Assembly (NCBI GenBank): GCA_934101275.1
Contig: CAKOQM010000001.1
Location: 1 to 64,000 of the forward strand
Direction: 5' to 3'
Length of the DNA: 64,000 nucleotides
Source: an uncultured Bacilli bacterium
GTDB lineage: Bacteria; Bacillota_I; Bacilli_A; RF39; UBA660
In this document: one piece after another, positions 26,770-36,290 of the stretch
Numbering within the stretch: the first letter of the stretch is position 1
How the letters are laid out: each line of letters starts with the position of its first letter
The notes under the pieces: generated by a model
Databases searched by the model: none
The model's input: the letters and a program-made list of their open reading frames with translations, nothing else
What the model was told of the DNA's origin: nothing
Position numbers and translations under genes: made by a program

Positions 26770-28650
26770 ATGGCTAAAAAACAATTTAAAGCAGAATCAA
26801 AAAAATTAATGGATTTAATGATAAATTCAATTTATACAAATAAAGAAATTTTCTTAAGAGAAATCATTTCTAATGCCAGTGATGCGATTGATAAGCTTCA
26901 TTATGAATCTCTTACTAATAAAGATATTAAGGTAGATACGAAAGGGTTTGAAATCTTTTTAAAAACGGATAAAGAAAATCGCACATTAACTATTAGTGAT
27001 AATGGGTGTGGTATGACCAAAGAAGAGTTAGAAACAAACTTAGGTACCATTGCTAAGAGTGGTTCTCTTGCTTTTAAAGAAGAAAAAGAACCTCAAAAAG
27101 ATATTGATATTATTGGTCAATTTGGTGTTGGCTTTTACAGTGCTTTTATGGTTTCTTCTAAAATCGAAGTGATATCAAAAGCTTATGGTAGGGATGAAGC
27201 CTATAAATGGACAAGTGAAGGCATTGATGGGTATACCATCGAAAGTACTTCTAAAGAAACTTATGGTACCGATATTATTTTAACCTTAAAAGAGGATACG
27301 GAAGATGAAAAATATTCAGAATACTTAGAAGATTACCGTTTAAGAGGACTTATTAAAAAATATTCTGATTATATTACTTACCCAATTAAGATGGAAATTA
27401 CACACAGTCATTTAAAAGAAGGCACCGAAAATGAATATGAAACTCATACGGAAATAGAAACTTTAAATGATCAAATTCCTTTATGGAAAAGGGATAAGAA
27501 AAAGATTAAAGAGGAAGATTATAATACCTTCTACAGTGATAAATTCATGGACTATGAAAAGCCTTTAAAAGTCATTCATACCAGTGCTGAAGGATTAGTA
27601 AGTTTTAACAGTTTACTTTTTATCCCAAGTCATGCACCTTATGATTTTTATACAAAAACATATGAAAAAGGATTACAACTTTATTCTAATGGGGTTTTAA
27701 TCATGGAAAACTGTGCTGATTTACTTCCTGATTACTTTAGTTTTGTGAAAGGTGTCGTAGATTCTCCGGATTTATCTTTGAATATTTCAAGAGAAATGCT
27801 TCAACAAGATAAAAATTTAAAACTTATTGCAAAGAATATTGAAACAAAAATTATTAAAGAATTAAGTACCATGATGAAAGAGGATAAAGAAAATTATGAG
27901 AAATTCTTTAAAGCTTTCGGAGCTACGGTAAAATACGGCATTTATGCGGACTTTGGTATGCATAAAGACAAACTTCAAGATTTAATTATCTTTGCTTCTT
28001 CTTATGAAAATAAAATGACCTCTTTAAAAGATTATGTCTCAAGAATGAAAGACGGCCAAGAAGCTATTTATTACGCTTGTGGGGAAACAACGGATAAGAT
28101 CAAACTTATGCCTCAAGTAGAGCAAGTCAATGATAAAGGTTATGAGATCTTATATTGTACCGAATACGTTGATGAATTTACTTTCCAAAGCCTAAGAGAA
28201 TATGAAGGTAAAAAGTTTGTCAATATTTGTAAAGAAGACTTAAATCTAGATACGGAAGAAGAAAAAGAAGAAATCAAAAAGATTAACGAAGAATGCAAAG
28301 ATTTACTTGGCCTTATGAAAGGTGCTTTAACAGATATTTCGGATGTTAAATTTACGAATCGTTTGAAAAATCATCCTGTTTGTTTAGTAAGTGAAGGTGA
28401 TATTTCTATTGAAATGGAAAAAGTCATTAATGCTATGCCAACCGATGAAAAAATCAAAGCCAATAAAGTTTTAGAGATTAATGCAAATCATAAGATTGCC
28501 GATAAATTAAAACACTTATATGAAATTGATAAAGACGCTTTAAAAGATTATACAAAGATTTTATATGCCGAGGCTTGTCTTATTGAAGGACTTCCAGTAG
28601 AAAATCCAACAGAGCTTGCTAATCTTATTTGTGATAAATTGGCAAATTAA
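26770..28650 (+). CDS. htpG: Chaperone protein HtpG (Hsp90)
   Basis: 626 aa from ATG 26770 (AAGAAGG upstream). GHKL ATPase motifs: FLREIISNASDAIDKL (catalytic Glu, Mg Asn), LTISDNGCGMTKEEL, GTIAKSGS, IGQFGVGFYSAFMV. The middle domain has SLNISREMLQQDKNLK. ATP-driven folding of client proteins in the cytosol. Controlled by a CIRCE element. Confidence 0.97.
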   Translation: MAKKQFKAESKKLMDLMINSIYTNKEIFLREIISNASDAIDKLHYESLTNKDIKVDTKGFEIFLKTDKENRTLTISDNGCGMTKEELETNLGTIAKSGSLAFKEEKEPQKDIDIIGQFGVGFYSAFMVSSKIEVISKAYGRDEAYKWTSEGIDGYTIESTSKETYGTDIILTLKEDTEDEKYSEYLEDYRLRGLIKKYSDYITYPIKMEITHSHLKEGTENEYETHTEIETLNDQIPLWKRDKKKIKEEDYNTFYSDKFMDYEKPLKVIHTSAEGLVSFNSLLFIPSHAPYDFYTKTYEKGLQLYSNGVLIMENCADLLPDYFSFVKGVVDSPDLSLNISREMLQQDKNLKLIAKNIETKIIKELSTMMKEDKENYEKFFKAFGATVKYGIYADFGMHKDKLQDLIIFASSYENKMTSLKDYVSRMKDGQEAIYYACGETTDKIKLMPQVEQVNDKGYEILYCTEYVDEFTFQSLREYEGKKFVNICKEDLNLDTEEEKEEIKKINEECKDLLGLMKGALTDISDVKFTNRLKNHPVCLVSEGDISIEMEKVINAMPTDEKIKANKVLEINANHKIADKLKHLYEIDKDALKDYTKILYAEACLIEGLPVENPTELANLICDKLAN

Positions 28651-28682
28651 GGAAAATCAAGGGAAAACCTTGATTTTTCTTT
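28651..28682 (+). terminator. Terminator of htpG
   Basis: AAAATCAAGG-GAAAA-CCTTGATTTT followed by T residues. Confidence 0.85.
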
Positions 28683-28729
28683 AACAAAATAGGTATTCCT
28701 ATGTTATAATCTTTAGTACGGGTGGTAAG

Positions 28730-31270
28730 ATGAAACGTAGTGAAGTAAATTATGAAGAATTAAGTCCCATGATGAAACAATATATGGACACAAAAAAGGA
28801 GTATGAAGAAGAACTTCTTTTCTATCGTATTGGTGATTTTTATGAACTTTTCTTTGAAGATGGTTTAACAGCCTCAAGAGAATTGGAACTTACATTAACT
28901 GGAAAAAATGCGGGTCTTAAAGAAAGAGTACCCATGTGCGGTGTTCCTTTTCATTCTGTTAAGCCTTATATTGAGAAGTTGGTTAATAAGGGTTATAAGG
29001 TAGCCATTTGTGAGCAATTAGAAGATCCTAAAGACGCTAAAGGGATGGTAAAAAGGGGTGTTACCCAAGTTATTAGTAAAGGTACAGTTGTCGATTTAGA
29101 ACTTTTAAATGAACATAATAACCATTATATCGCAAGTATTCTTGATTTTTCTTATATTTATACCCTTTGTTATGCCGATATATCAACAGGTAGTATATAC
29201 GTTTCTATCTTGCCACATCAAAAAGACAAACTTTTAAGCACCATTTTAAATCTTGATATTTTAGAAGTCGTTGTAAAAAAAGATTTAGATTATGAACTTC
29301 AATCTACTTTAAAAGGAAACTATGGTATTGAACTTTCTTATGATGATGAACTTTTAAATAACGAATACGAAAGCGTATATGACTCTCTTGAAGAACCTCA
29401 TTACATCGAAGCAATTAAGCATTTAATGCATTATTTAGTCGTTAAAGAATTAAAAGACCTTTCACATTTTAAACCTGCAGAGATTGTGATTCCTGATGAT
29501 TATTTAATGATGGATGTTCATACGGTTCGTAATTTGGAGCTTGTTGAAACGCTCCGGCTAAAAGAAAGAACGTATTCGCTTATTTGGCTTTTAGATAAAA
29601 CTAAAACAAGTATGGGTTCGCGGAAATTAAAATTTTGGCTTATGAATCCTTTAAAAAAGAAAGATTTGATTGAAGAACGTTATGATAAGATTGAAATTTT
29701 AAATCAAGAATTTATTTTAAAAGATGAGTTAAGAAGTGCCTTATATAATATTTATGATATCGAAAGACTTTGTGGTAAAGTTTCATGTGGTTCTTTAAAT
29801 GCTCGGGACTTATTACAATTAAAACAAAGTTTAAAAGAACTTCCTAAAATAAAAGAAATTGTTCATAATCTTCATTTTGATATTAATATAGATACCCATG
29901 AAGATCTTTATAAGCTTTTAGAAGAAGCTATTTATGAAGATCCTCCGGTAACGGTTAAAGAAGGTTATTTAATCAAAGAAGGATATAATAAAGAGTTAGA
30001 TGAATTAAAGCAAATTCGTAGTGGTGGTAAAGAATTTATCGCCAGTATTGAGAATAATTTAAAAGAAGAAACGGGCATTAAAAATTTAAAAGTAGGTTTC
30101 AATAAAGTATTTGGATACTACATTGAAATTACCAAAGGTCAAATAAATAATGTCCCAGAAAGCCTTCATTGGGAAAGAAGACAAACCCTTACGGGCTGTG
30201 AACGTTATATTAGTCCTGAATTAAAAGAAAAAGAAGCTTTGATTTTAAATGCGGAAGAAAAAATCATTGATTTGGAATATTGCCTATTTTGTGATATTAA
30301 AGAAACGATTAAAAAGCAAATCTTAAGTCTTACCGATACAGCTAATTTAATTGCTGAATTAGACGCGATTACAGCCTTATCCGTGGATGCCGAAGAATTA
30401 CATTTGGTAAGACCTACATTGAATGAAAATCATAAAATTGAAATTAAAAATGGTCGTCACCCTGTGATTGAAAAAGTAAGTAATAAAGAGTATGTCGCTA
30501 ACGACTGTGTAATGGATGAATCCATAAACACCCTTTTAATTACCGGACCAAACATGAGTGGTAAATCCACTTATATGCGACAATTAGCCATTATTTTAAT
30601 CATGGCGCAGATGGGGTCTTTTGTCCCAGCCGCATCGGCTAACTTACCCATTGTTGATAAAATATTTACCCGAATTGGGGCCAGTGATGATTTAGTAAGT
30701 GGCGAATCTACCTTTATGGTGGAAATGAAAGAAGCTAAAAATGCGATTTGTAACGCGACCGAGGATAGTCTTATTTTGTTTGACGAATTAGGAAGAGGCA
30801 CCGCGACTTATGATGGTATGAGTTTAGCTGAAAGCATTTTGTCTTATGTAGCTACTCATATTCGTTGTAAAACTCTTTTTTCAACCCATTATCATGAATT
30901 AACAGCCCTAGAAAGTAAAATCCCTTCTATTAAAAATGTTCATGTTAGTGCTGTGGAAGAAAACGGGAATCTTATCTTCTTACATAAAATTAAAAATGGC
31001 GCGGTAGATAAAAGTTATGGTATTCACGTAGCTAAATTAGCGGGACTCCCTGAACAAATTATCAATGACGCCAATGAAATTTTGATTCAACACGAAAAGC
31101 AAACAAAAAAGAAAAAAAATGAAGAACAAATTCAATTTGTTATGGAGTTTCCGGAAGAAAAAGAAGATCCTGTTAAAGAAAAATTAAAAAATGTTGATAT
31201 TTTACATATGACCCCTTTAGAAGCAATCAATTTTATTTATGAATTAAAAGAAGAATTAAATGACAAGTAG
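28730..31270 (+). CDS. mutS: DNA mismatch repair protein MutS
   Basis: 846 aa. The mismatch-binding domain has RIGDFYELFFEDGLTASRELELTLT (the F-x-E wedge), and the ATPase has GPNMSGKSTYMRQLAIILIMAQMGSFVPA near residue 605, LFDELGRGTATYDG and FSTHYHEL. A C-terminal dimerisation tail is present. mutL is not downstream, so the usual mutSL pair is split in this genome. Confidence 0.97.
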   Translation: MKRSEVNYEELSPMMKQYMDTKKEYEEELLFYRIGDFYELFFEDGLTASRELELTLTGKNAGLKERVPMCGVPFHSVKPYIEKLVNKGYKVAICEQLEDPKDAKGMVKRGVTQVISKGTVVDLELLNEHNNHYIASILDFSYIYTLCYADISTGSIYVSILPHQKDKLLSTILNLDILEVVVKKDLDYELQSTLKGNYGIELSYDDELLNNEYESVYDSLEEPHYIEAIKHLMHYLVVKELKDLSHFKPAEIVIPDDYLMMDVHTVRNLELVETLRLKERTYSLIWLLDKTKTSMGSRKLKFWLMNPLKKKDLIEERYDKIEILNQEFILKDELRSALYNIYDIERLCGKVSCGSLNARDLLQLKQSLKELPKIKEIVHNLHFDINIDTHEDLYKLLEEAIYEDPPVTVKEGYLIKEGYNKELDELKQIRSGGKEFIASIENNLKEETGIKNLKVGFNKVFGYYIEITKGQINNVPESLHWERRQTLTGCERYISPELKEKEALILNAEEKIIDLEYCLFCDIKETIKKQILSLTDTANLIAELDAITALSVDAEELHLVRPTLNENHKIEIKNGRHPVIEKVSNKEYVANDCVMDESINTLLITGPNMSGKSTYMRQLAIILIMAQMGSFVPAASANLPIVDKIFTRIGASDDLVSGESTFMVEMKEAKNAICNATEDSLILFDELGRGTATYDGMSLAESILSYVATHIRCKTLFSTHYHELTALESKIPSIKNVHVSAVEENGNLIFLHKIKNGAVDKSYGIHVAKLAGLPEQIINDANEILIQHEKQTKKKKNEEQIQFVMEFPEEKEDPVKEKLKNVDILHMTPLEAINFIYELKEELNDK

Positions 31271-31299
31271 TAAAATAGAATGTAGAAAGGTGATTATTA

Positions 31300-31896
31300 A
31301 TGAAAGACATTAAAATTTATCCTCCTAAATTTCTGGAAAATGAGGATAAAAAGAAACAAAATATTTTAGTAGCACGAGAAATACTTAATAAGATTATGCA
31401 TGCTGGTGATTATGAGTCTGCCATGAATTCTTATATTGAATTATTCTATATCTGTGGAAAAAATAAAAAAAAATTAGAAGCTTTCTTAAATTTACCAATA
31501 AACACTTTCTTTTATATGCCTACACAAGATTATTTGATTAAAGATATGCCTATTATACAAGAGATAAGTAAAAACTTTAATCCCAAAAATATTTTACAGG
31601 TAGATGCTATCGTTGGCTTAGATGAAATAGGCAGAAACCCTAGAGAGCAAGCTATATATGAGCCTCAAGTTTTTTATCTTCCTTGTGAAGGTATGAAAGA
31701 TGAAGAAATTCTTTATACCTATAAAGAAAAAAGAGATCTTTATAATCAGATTAATCATGCAATTATGATAAAAGATACTGACTTTTTAACAGAAAATATA
31801 GAATTCATTGAATCTATGCCTTGTTATCATTGGTGTCTTTCACATTTTAATTTAAAAAACAAACATTTTGTCTTGCAAAAAGAAAGAAAAGAATAA
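31300..31896 (+). CDS. Hypothetical cytoplasmic protein
   Basis: 198 aa with GAAAGGTGA before ATG. Mostly helical, rich in Lys/Asn/Tyr, no membrane segment; the middle has ILQVDAIVGLDEIGRNPREQAIYEPQVFYLP and the end a Cys/His/Trp cluster (SMPCYHWCLSHF). Not recognised. It lies just after mutS and may be transcribed with it, but no functional link is visible. Confidence 0.6.
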   Translation: MKDIKIYPPKFLENEDKKKQNILVAREILNKIMHAGDYESAMNSYIELFYICGKNKKKLEAFLNLPINTFFYMPTQDYLIKDMPIIQEISKNFNPKNILQVDAIVGLDEIGRNPREQAIYEPQVFYLPCEGMKDEEILYTYKEKRDLYNQINHAIMIKDTDFLTENIEFIESMPCYHWCLSHFNLKNKHFVLQKERKE

Positions 31897-31897
31897 G

Positions 31898-31940
31898 AAA
31901 AAGCTGAATAGAAAGAAGTAAATTTCTTAACAGCTTTTTT
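31898..31940. terminator. Bidirectional terminator
   Basis: AAAAAGCTG (31898-31906) pairs with CAGCTTTTT (31931-31939), with an inner GAAA/TTTC stem; it terminates the 198-aa gene on + and lies at the 3' end of the kinase-like remnant on -. Confidence 0.75.
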
Positions 31941-32311
31941 ATTTTAAATATTTTTCCATCCGTGATAAAGTAAGATTATCTTTCAATAAATCATCAATCA
32001 TCTGTTCTAAAATTTTTTTTACAAACATAAGGCGAACTTTATATTGAGAAAACATACCAATATCAAAAATGCTTGTCGCTGTTTGTTAAATAAACTTTTT
32101 TTGCAAATCATTTATGCGTTTTATCGCATCTTCATTAGATAAAAATTCATTTTTTTGATTCTAGAATTGTAAAATAGGATGAGAGTGATCGAAAAAAGGA
32201 TAAATCTTTAATAACTTTTTTGCTGTATTTATAAATAATGCCATCTTTTCCTGAACCAATTATTTTTAATTTGGCCAGTTCTTGTTTGGTAATTTCTAAT
32301 TGAGGTTTCAA
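31939..32311 (-). pseudogene. Decayed tandem copy of the adjacent kinase-like gene
   Basis: On the - strand the frame from TTG 32311 reads KPQLEITKQELAKLKIIGSG and KDGIIYKYSKK, matching the intact neighbour (IEISQQELAKLKIIGQGSEGTIYKY); it then stops. Further on, QYKVRLMFVKKILEQ matches VYRARLKIVKKILEE, and the end LTLSRMEKYL matches LTLERMKKHL. Frameshifts, stops and a deletion of the catalytic core leave about 120 of 270 codons. This is a duplication undergoing loss. Confidence 0.85.
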
Positions 32312-32328
32312 AAACAACAATTCCTTTC

Positions 32329-33150
32329 TTAATATAAATGTTTTTTCATTCTTTCTAAAGTGAGTTCATTATTCAAAAAATCGGTAATTAAAGGTTCTGG
32401 CAACCGATCAGCTAAAGTATAGCAAAGACGCTCATCTTCGGGATTAGCAATATATTCAGTGATATATTCTTGGGAAAGTAATTCAATAACCAAAACACCT
32501 AGTGAAAACTCTGTTATTTTTTGATATTTTTTATTTTTTATAGCGGAATAAATCGCTGAATGACCATCAATATCAATAATTTGAGGATCTAAAAAAGATG
32601 TTAATAACACATTGGTGTTACGACTTTCACTTGTTGGATGTTGACATAAATCAATGTGATAAATATTATGATCTAAAAGTTCTTGAACTTCCTCAAGAAT
32701 TTTTTTAACAATTTTAAGACGTGCCCGATATACAGGGATATACATTGCATTATAAATATTGGAAGATGGGTGGTGATAATATAAAGAACAGCCTTTTAAA
32801 TGACCATCCACATAAACTAACTTTTCTGGCAGTTTCGTTAAATGAATATCTTTTTGCTTTTCAATAGCTTTTAAAATAGACTCTTTACGATAAAGTTTAA
32901 CACCTTCTTCGTCTATAAATTGAATCGTATTTTGTTGTCTTCTTTTCTTTTGATAATCTTTAATTGGTGTAATGTTGACACCATCTTTGTCAAAAAGCGT
33001 ATTTTTAATAGATAATTGCATGCAATCGGAATAGGAATGATATATTTTTAAAAGTTCCTTATTATTATACTTATAAATTGTTCCTTCAGAGCCCTGACCA
33101 ATTATTTTTAATTTGGCCAGTTCTTGTTGACTTATTTCAATTTTATTCAT
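32329..33150 (-). CDS. Protein-kinase-like protein
   Basis: 273 aa from ATG 33150 (AAGGAGTG RBS). Eukaryotic-like kinase features can be traced: a glycine loop IGQGSEGTIYKY, KELLKIY as the Lys strand, HNIYHIDLCQHPTSESRNTNVLL as a degenerate HRDxxxxN catalytic loop, and PQIIDIDG replacing DFG. The insert between D and N is unusual, so activity is uncertain. A degraded second copy lies immediately downstream. No cognate phosphatase or membrane helix is adjacent. Phosphotransferase or pseudokinase roles are both possible. Confidence 0.6.
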   Translation of the reverse strand: MNKIEISQQELAKLKIIGQGSEGTIYKYNNKELLKIYHSYSDCMQLSIKNTLFDKDGVNITPIKDYQKKRRQQNTIQFIDEEGVKLYRKESILKAIEKQKDIHLTKLPEKLVYVDGHLKGCSLYYHHPSSNIYNAMYIPVYRARLKIVKKILEEVQELLDHNIYHIDLCQHPTSESRNTNVLLTSFLDPQIIDIDGHSAIYSAIKNKKYQKITEFSLGVLVIELLSQEYITEYIANPEDERLCYTLADRLPEPLITDFLNNELTLERMKKHLY

Positions 33151-33321
33151 TTTTTTCTCACTCCTTAGATAGATATTATAAAAAAATAAAGCCAAAATCT
33201 CAAAAAATATAGATATCTATTTACATTTTGTTTACATATTTAAAATGTACAAGAAAGGACGGTTTTAACTAGTATCTTTCTTCTTTTTTTGGTAAAATAG
33301 TTAGGAATGAAGGTGATTTAG

Positions 33322-33717
33322 ATGCTTAATAGAAGTGAAGCACGTAAAATTTGTATGATTTGTTTATATCAGATTGATATTTTAAGACAAAACAAACTTC
33401 CTATTGATATAAAGGAAATTATAAAAGAAAATTTAGAAGTAGAGAATAATTTTGTAGAAAATGTTGTCACAGGTGTCACGGATCATTTAGAAGAATTAGA
33501 TGATTTATGTAACACTTATTTAACCAATTGGAAAATTAATCGTTTAGATAAAACTGGAGCAAATATTTTGAGAATGGCTTTTTATGAATTAAAATATATG
33601 GATACACCTTCTATCGTTGTGATAAATGAAGCGGTAGAACTTGCTAAAACCTATACGGATAAAGAACTTGCCAACATGATAAATGCATCCTTAGACAAGT
33701 ACATAAAGGAATTATAA
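33322..33717 (+). CDS. nusB: Transcription antitermination protein NusB
   Basis: 131 aa. The helical NusB fold is visible: NRSEARKICMICLYQIDI at the start, FVENVVTGV, and WKINRLDKTGANILRMAFYELKYMDTPSIVVINEAVELAKTY near the end (family signature). It binds boxA RNA with NusE (S10) in rRNA antitermination. It overlaps the next ORF by one base (TAATG). Confidence 0.95.
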   Translation: MLNRSEARKICMICLYQIDILRQNKLPIDIKEIIKENLEVENNFVENVVTGVTDHLEELDDLCNTYLTNWKINRLDKTGANILRMAFYELKYMDTPSIVVINEAVELAKTYTDKELANMINASLDKYIKEL

Positions 33718-34727
33718 TGAAAGTCCAAAATGGTATTGTCACACTAAAAAGTATTGTTCCAGATTGGCGTAAAGCTATAAAAAATAATACCGTTATTCCT
33801 AACGATTTATGCGGCGGGTTTTATGATGGGTATTGGTTAAATGATATTGAGGGTGAAAATTATTTTTTCAAAATATCTAAAAAAAAAGGTTTTTCCAAAG
33901 AACTTTTTAATCAAATTTTAGGTGAAGAACTTGCCAGAATGGTTGGTATTGAAACCGTTCATTCTAAAGTAGTTGATGTTGGTAATCATTTTTATGGTTT
34001 ATTATCTTTTAATTATATAAAATACAATGATGAAGTTTTCTCTGGTAAAAGCATAGTTTTACAATATTTACATCATCTTTATAAGGATAATCTTTTAGAA
34101 CTTTGGTTAGATAGTCGTTTAACAAAGGAAGAAAAAGCTGCTTTTGAAAACGAAAATTTAGATGAAATGATGCAGGTATTAAATTCTCATAATCTTAATT
34201 GCAATTCTTTAAATTTTATTTGGGATGCCCTTTATTATCATTTTAAAGATTTTTCTCAAGGAAATTTAATTACAGAAAAAATCATTAAGAATTTGACTCA
34301 ACGTTACATTTTTTCCTTTTTTATCATGAACAAAGATTTTCATTTAAAAAATTGGGAAGTACTCGATATCCATCAAAATTACCGTTTATCTCCTTTATAT
34401 GACATTGATCTTAGTTTTGATAAATCTTTTTCTGATTTAAACAAAAATAATTCTTTGCAATCTTATGAAACGGATATTGCAAGTATTTATGAAGATTTCG
34501 AAAGATATTTTTATTCTTCAGCTGAAAGTTTTAGAGTAGAAGTCTATCATCAAAAAGAAGTGCTAAAACCTGAAAATGTCCAAGCTGCTTTAGATAACAT
34601 TTTAAGTATTTATCAAGATCCTAAATTAAATTCATATGCCGATGCAATTATGACAAATTATGTTTCACATTACGAGCAAATAAACGCTATAACAAAGGAA
34701 CGTACATTATGGCAGACAAATACTTAA
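33717..34727 (+). CDS. HipA-like kinase-fold protein
   Basis: 336 aa, coupled to nusB and overlapping xseA by 19 bp. The C-terminal half has FFIMNKDFHLKNWEVLD (HipA NxDxHxKN-type catalytic loop) and YRLSPLYDIDLSF (the following LxPxYD metal motif). The N-terminal half contains WLNDIEGENYFFKISKK, like the ATP-binding Lys strand. No HipB partner is present, so it is unlikely to be a simple HipBA toxin-antitoxin. Its location inside a core nusB-xseAB-proS cluster is unusual. Substrate unknown. Confidence 0.65.
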   Translation: MKVQNGIVTLKSIVPDWRKAIKNNTVIPNDLCGGFYDGYWLNDIEGENYFFKISKKKGFSKELFNQILGEELARMVGIETVHSKVVDVGNHFYGLLSFNYIKYNDEVFSGKSIVLQYLHHLYKDNLLELWLDSRLTKEEKAAFENENLDEMMQVLNSHNLNCNSLNFIWDALYYHFKDFSQGNLITEKIIKNLTQRYIFSFFIMNKDFHLKNWEVLDIHQNYRLSPLYDIDLSFDKSFSDLNKNNSLQSYETDIASIYEDFERYFYSSAESFRVEVYHQKEVLKPENVQAALDNILSIYQDPKLNSYADAIMTNYVSHYEQINAITKERTLWQTNT

Positions 34728-36055
34728 CTATCGCGGCTATCAATAGCTATATAAAAAATTTGTTTGATTCCAATACTTTTTTAAACAAAGTATATTTAAA
34801 AGGTGAAATTAGTAATTTTAAAAATCATTCTTCAGGACATCTTTATTTAACCTTAAAAGATGAAAATTCGAGAATAAGTGCTATTATGTTTAAAAGTGCC
34901 GCGAGTCATTTAACGTTTAAACCGGAAGATGGGATGAATGTTTTAGTTGAAGGAAGAATTGCTGTATATCCTGCGGGGGGTAATTATCAAATTTATATTG
35001 AAAAAATGCAACCTGATGGCCTTGGCAATTTATATGTCGAATTTGAAAGACTAAAAAAGAAGTTAGCTAGCGAAGGCCTTTTTGATCCAAAATATAAAAA
35101 AGAAATTCCTAAGTTTCCAACTAGAATTGGTATTATCACAGCCCCAACAGGAGCAGCGATTAAAGATATATTAAGTACTTTAAAACGAAGATTTCCTTAT
35201 GCGAAAACGCTTCTTTTTCCGTCTTTAGTACAAGGGACTTCTGCAGCTAATGATATTGCTCAAAATATTTTTAAAGCCAACCATTATCGTTTAGATGTTT
35301 TAATCGTTGGCCGTGGTGGCGGTTCCATTGAAGACTTATGGGCTTTTAATGAAGAAGTTGTAGCAAGAGCGATTTTTGCCTCTTCTATACCTATTATTAG
35401 TGCTGTGGGTCACGAGGTTGACTTTACTATTTCGGATTACGTCGCGGATAGACGTGCTCCCACACCAACAGGTGCCGCCGAGATGGCTGTGCCAACAAAA
35501 GAAGAAGTTAAAACAATTTTTTGTCAAAAAGAAGAACAAATAAAGCGCTTATTTTCTTCACGCCTAGAACAAGCAAGCCATCGTTTAAATATTTTAAAAA
35601 ATCATTATGTATTAAAGAATCCAAAAGTTTTATATGAAATGAAAATGCAACATTTAGATAACTTAACGGATACTTTGCAAAAAAATTATATATATTATTT
35701 AAGTCTCAAACAAGCCTCACTTAATAAATATAAAACTCATTATATTTTAAATAATCCAACTATTTTATATCAGGCTTCAAAAGAAAAATATATAGCTTTA
35801 AATGAAAAATTGCAAAAAGAAATAAAAAGTTATTTACAAGATAAAAAACAAAAACTTTATTATACAATACAAAATTTAAAACTGTTAAATCCGTTAAATA
35901 TTTTAGAACAAGGTTATGCGATTGTCAAAAAAGAAGACAAAATAATTACCGATATCAAAAATATTAACAAAGAAGATACATTGAGTGTTACCTTAAATAA
36001 AGGAACGTTAAAAGTAAAAGTAAAGGAGATTAATTATGAAAGAAATGACATTTGA
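34709..36055 (+). CDS. xseA: Exodeoxyribonuclease VII large subunit
   Basis: 448 aa. An N-terminal OB fold (VYLKGEISNFKNHSSGHLYLTLKDE) is followed by the catalytic domain (RIGIITAPTGAAIKDILSTLKRRFP, VGRGGGSIEDLWAFNEE, SAVGHEVDFTISDYVADRRAPTPTGAAE) and long coiled coils. Degrades single-stranded DNA. The end overlaps xseB by 20 bp. Confidence 0.96.
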   Translation: MADKYLTIAAINSYIKNLFDSNTFLNKVYLKGEISNFKNHSSGHLYLTLKDENSRISAIMFKSAASHLTFKPEDGMNVLVEGRIAVYPAGGNYQIYIEKMQPDGLGNLYVEFERLKKKLASEGLFDPKYKKEIPKFPTRIGIITAPTGAAIKDILSTLKRRFPYAKTLLFPSLVQGTSAANDIAQNIFKANHYRLDVLIVGRGGGSIEDLWAFNEEVVARAIFASSIPIISAVGHEVDFTISDYVADRRAPTPTGAAEMAVPTKEEVKTIFCQKEEQIKRLFSSRLEQASHRLNILKNHYVLKNPKVLYEMKMQHLDNLTDTLQKNYIYYLSLKQASLNKYKTHYILNNPTILYQASKEKYIALNEKLQKEIKSYLQDKKQKLYYTIQNLKLLNPLNILEQGYAIVKKEDKIITDIKNINKEDTLSVTLNKGTLKVKVKEINYERNDI

Positions 36056-36290
36056 AAACGCTTTAAATAATCTAGAAACGATTATTAAAGATCTAGAAAA
36101 TGGTAATATACCATTAGAAGATGCTATCAGTAAATATACCGACGCGATGAATTTAGTTAAAGTGTGTCAAGAAAAATTAGATAATGCTACAGAACAAGTG
36201 AATAAAATTATTGGCGAAAATGGGGAAGTACAAGACTTTTTAATGAAAGAAGAGGATGCAAATGACAAAACTAGTAACGAAGATAACTGA
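36036..36290 (+). CDS. xseB: Exodeoxyribonuclease VII small subunit
   Basis: 84 aa with AAGGAG at the right distance. FENALNNLETIIKDLENGNIPLEDAISKYTDAMNLVKVCQEKL is the family's hallmark. Small subunits sheath the XseA coiled coils. It overlaps both xseA and the start of proS. Confidence 0.95.
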   Translation: MKEMTFENALNNLETIIKDLENGNIPLEDAISKYTDAMNLVKVCQEKLDNATEQVNKIIGENGEVQDFLMKEEDANDKTSNEDN

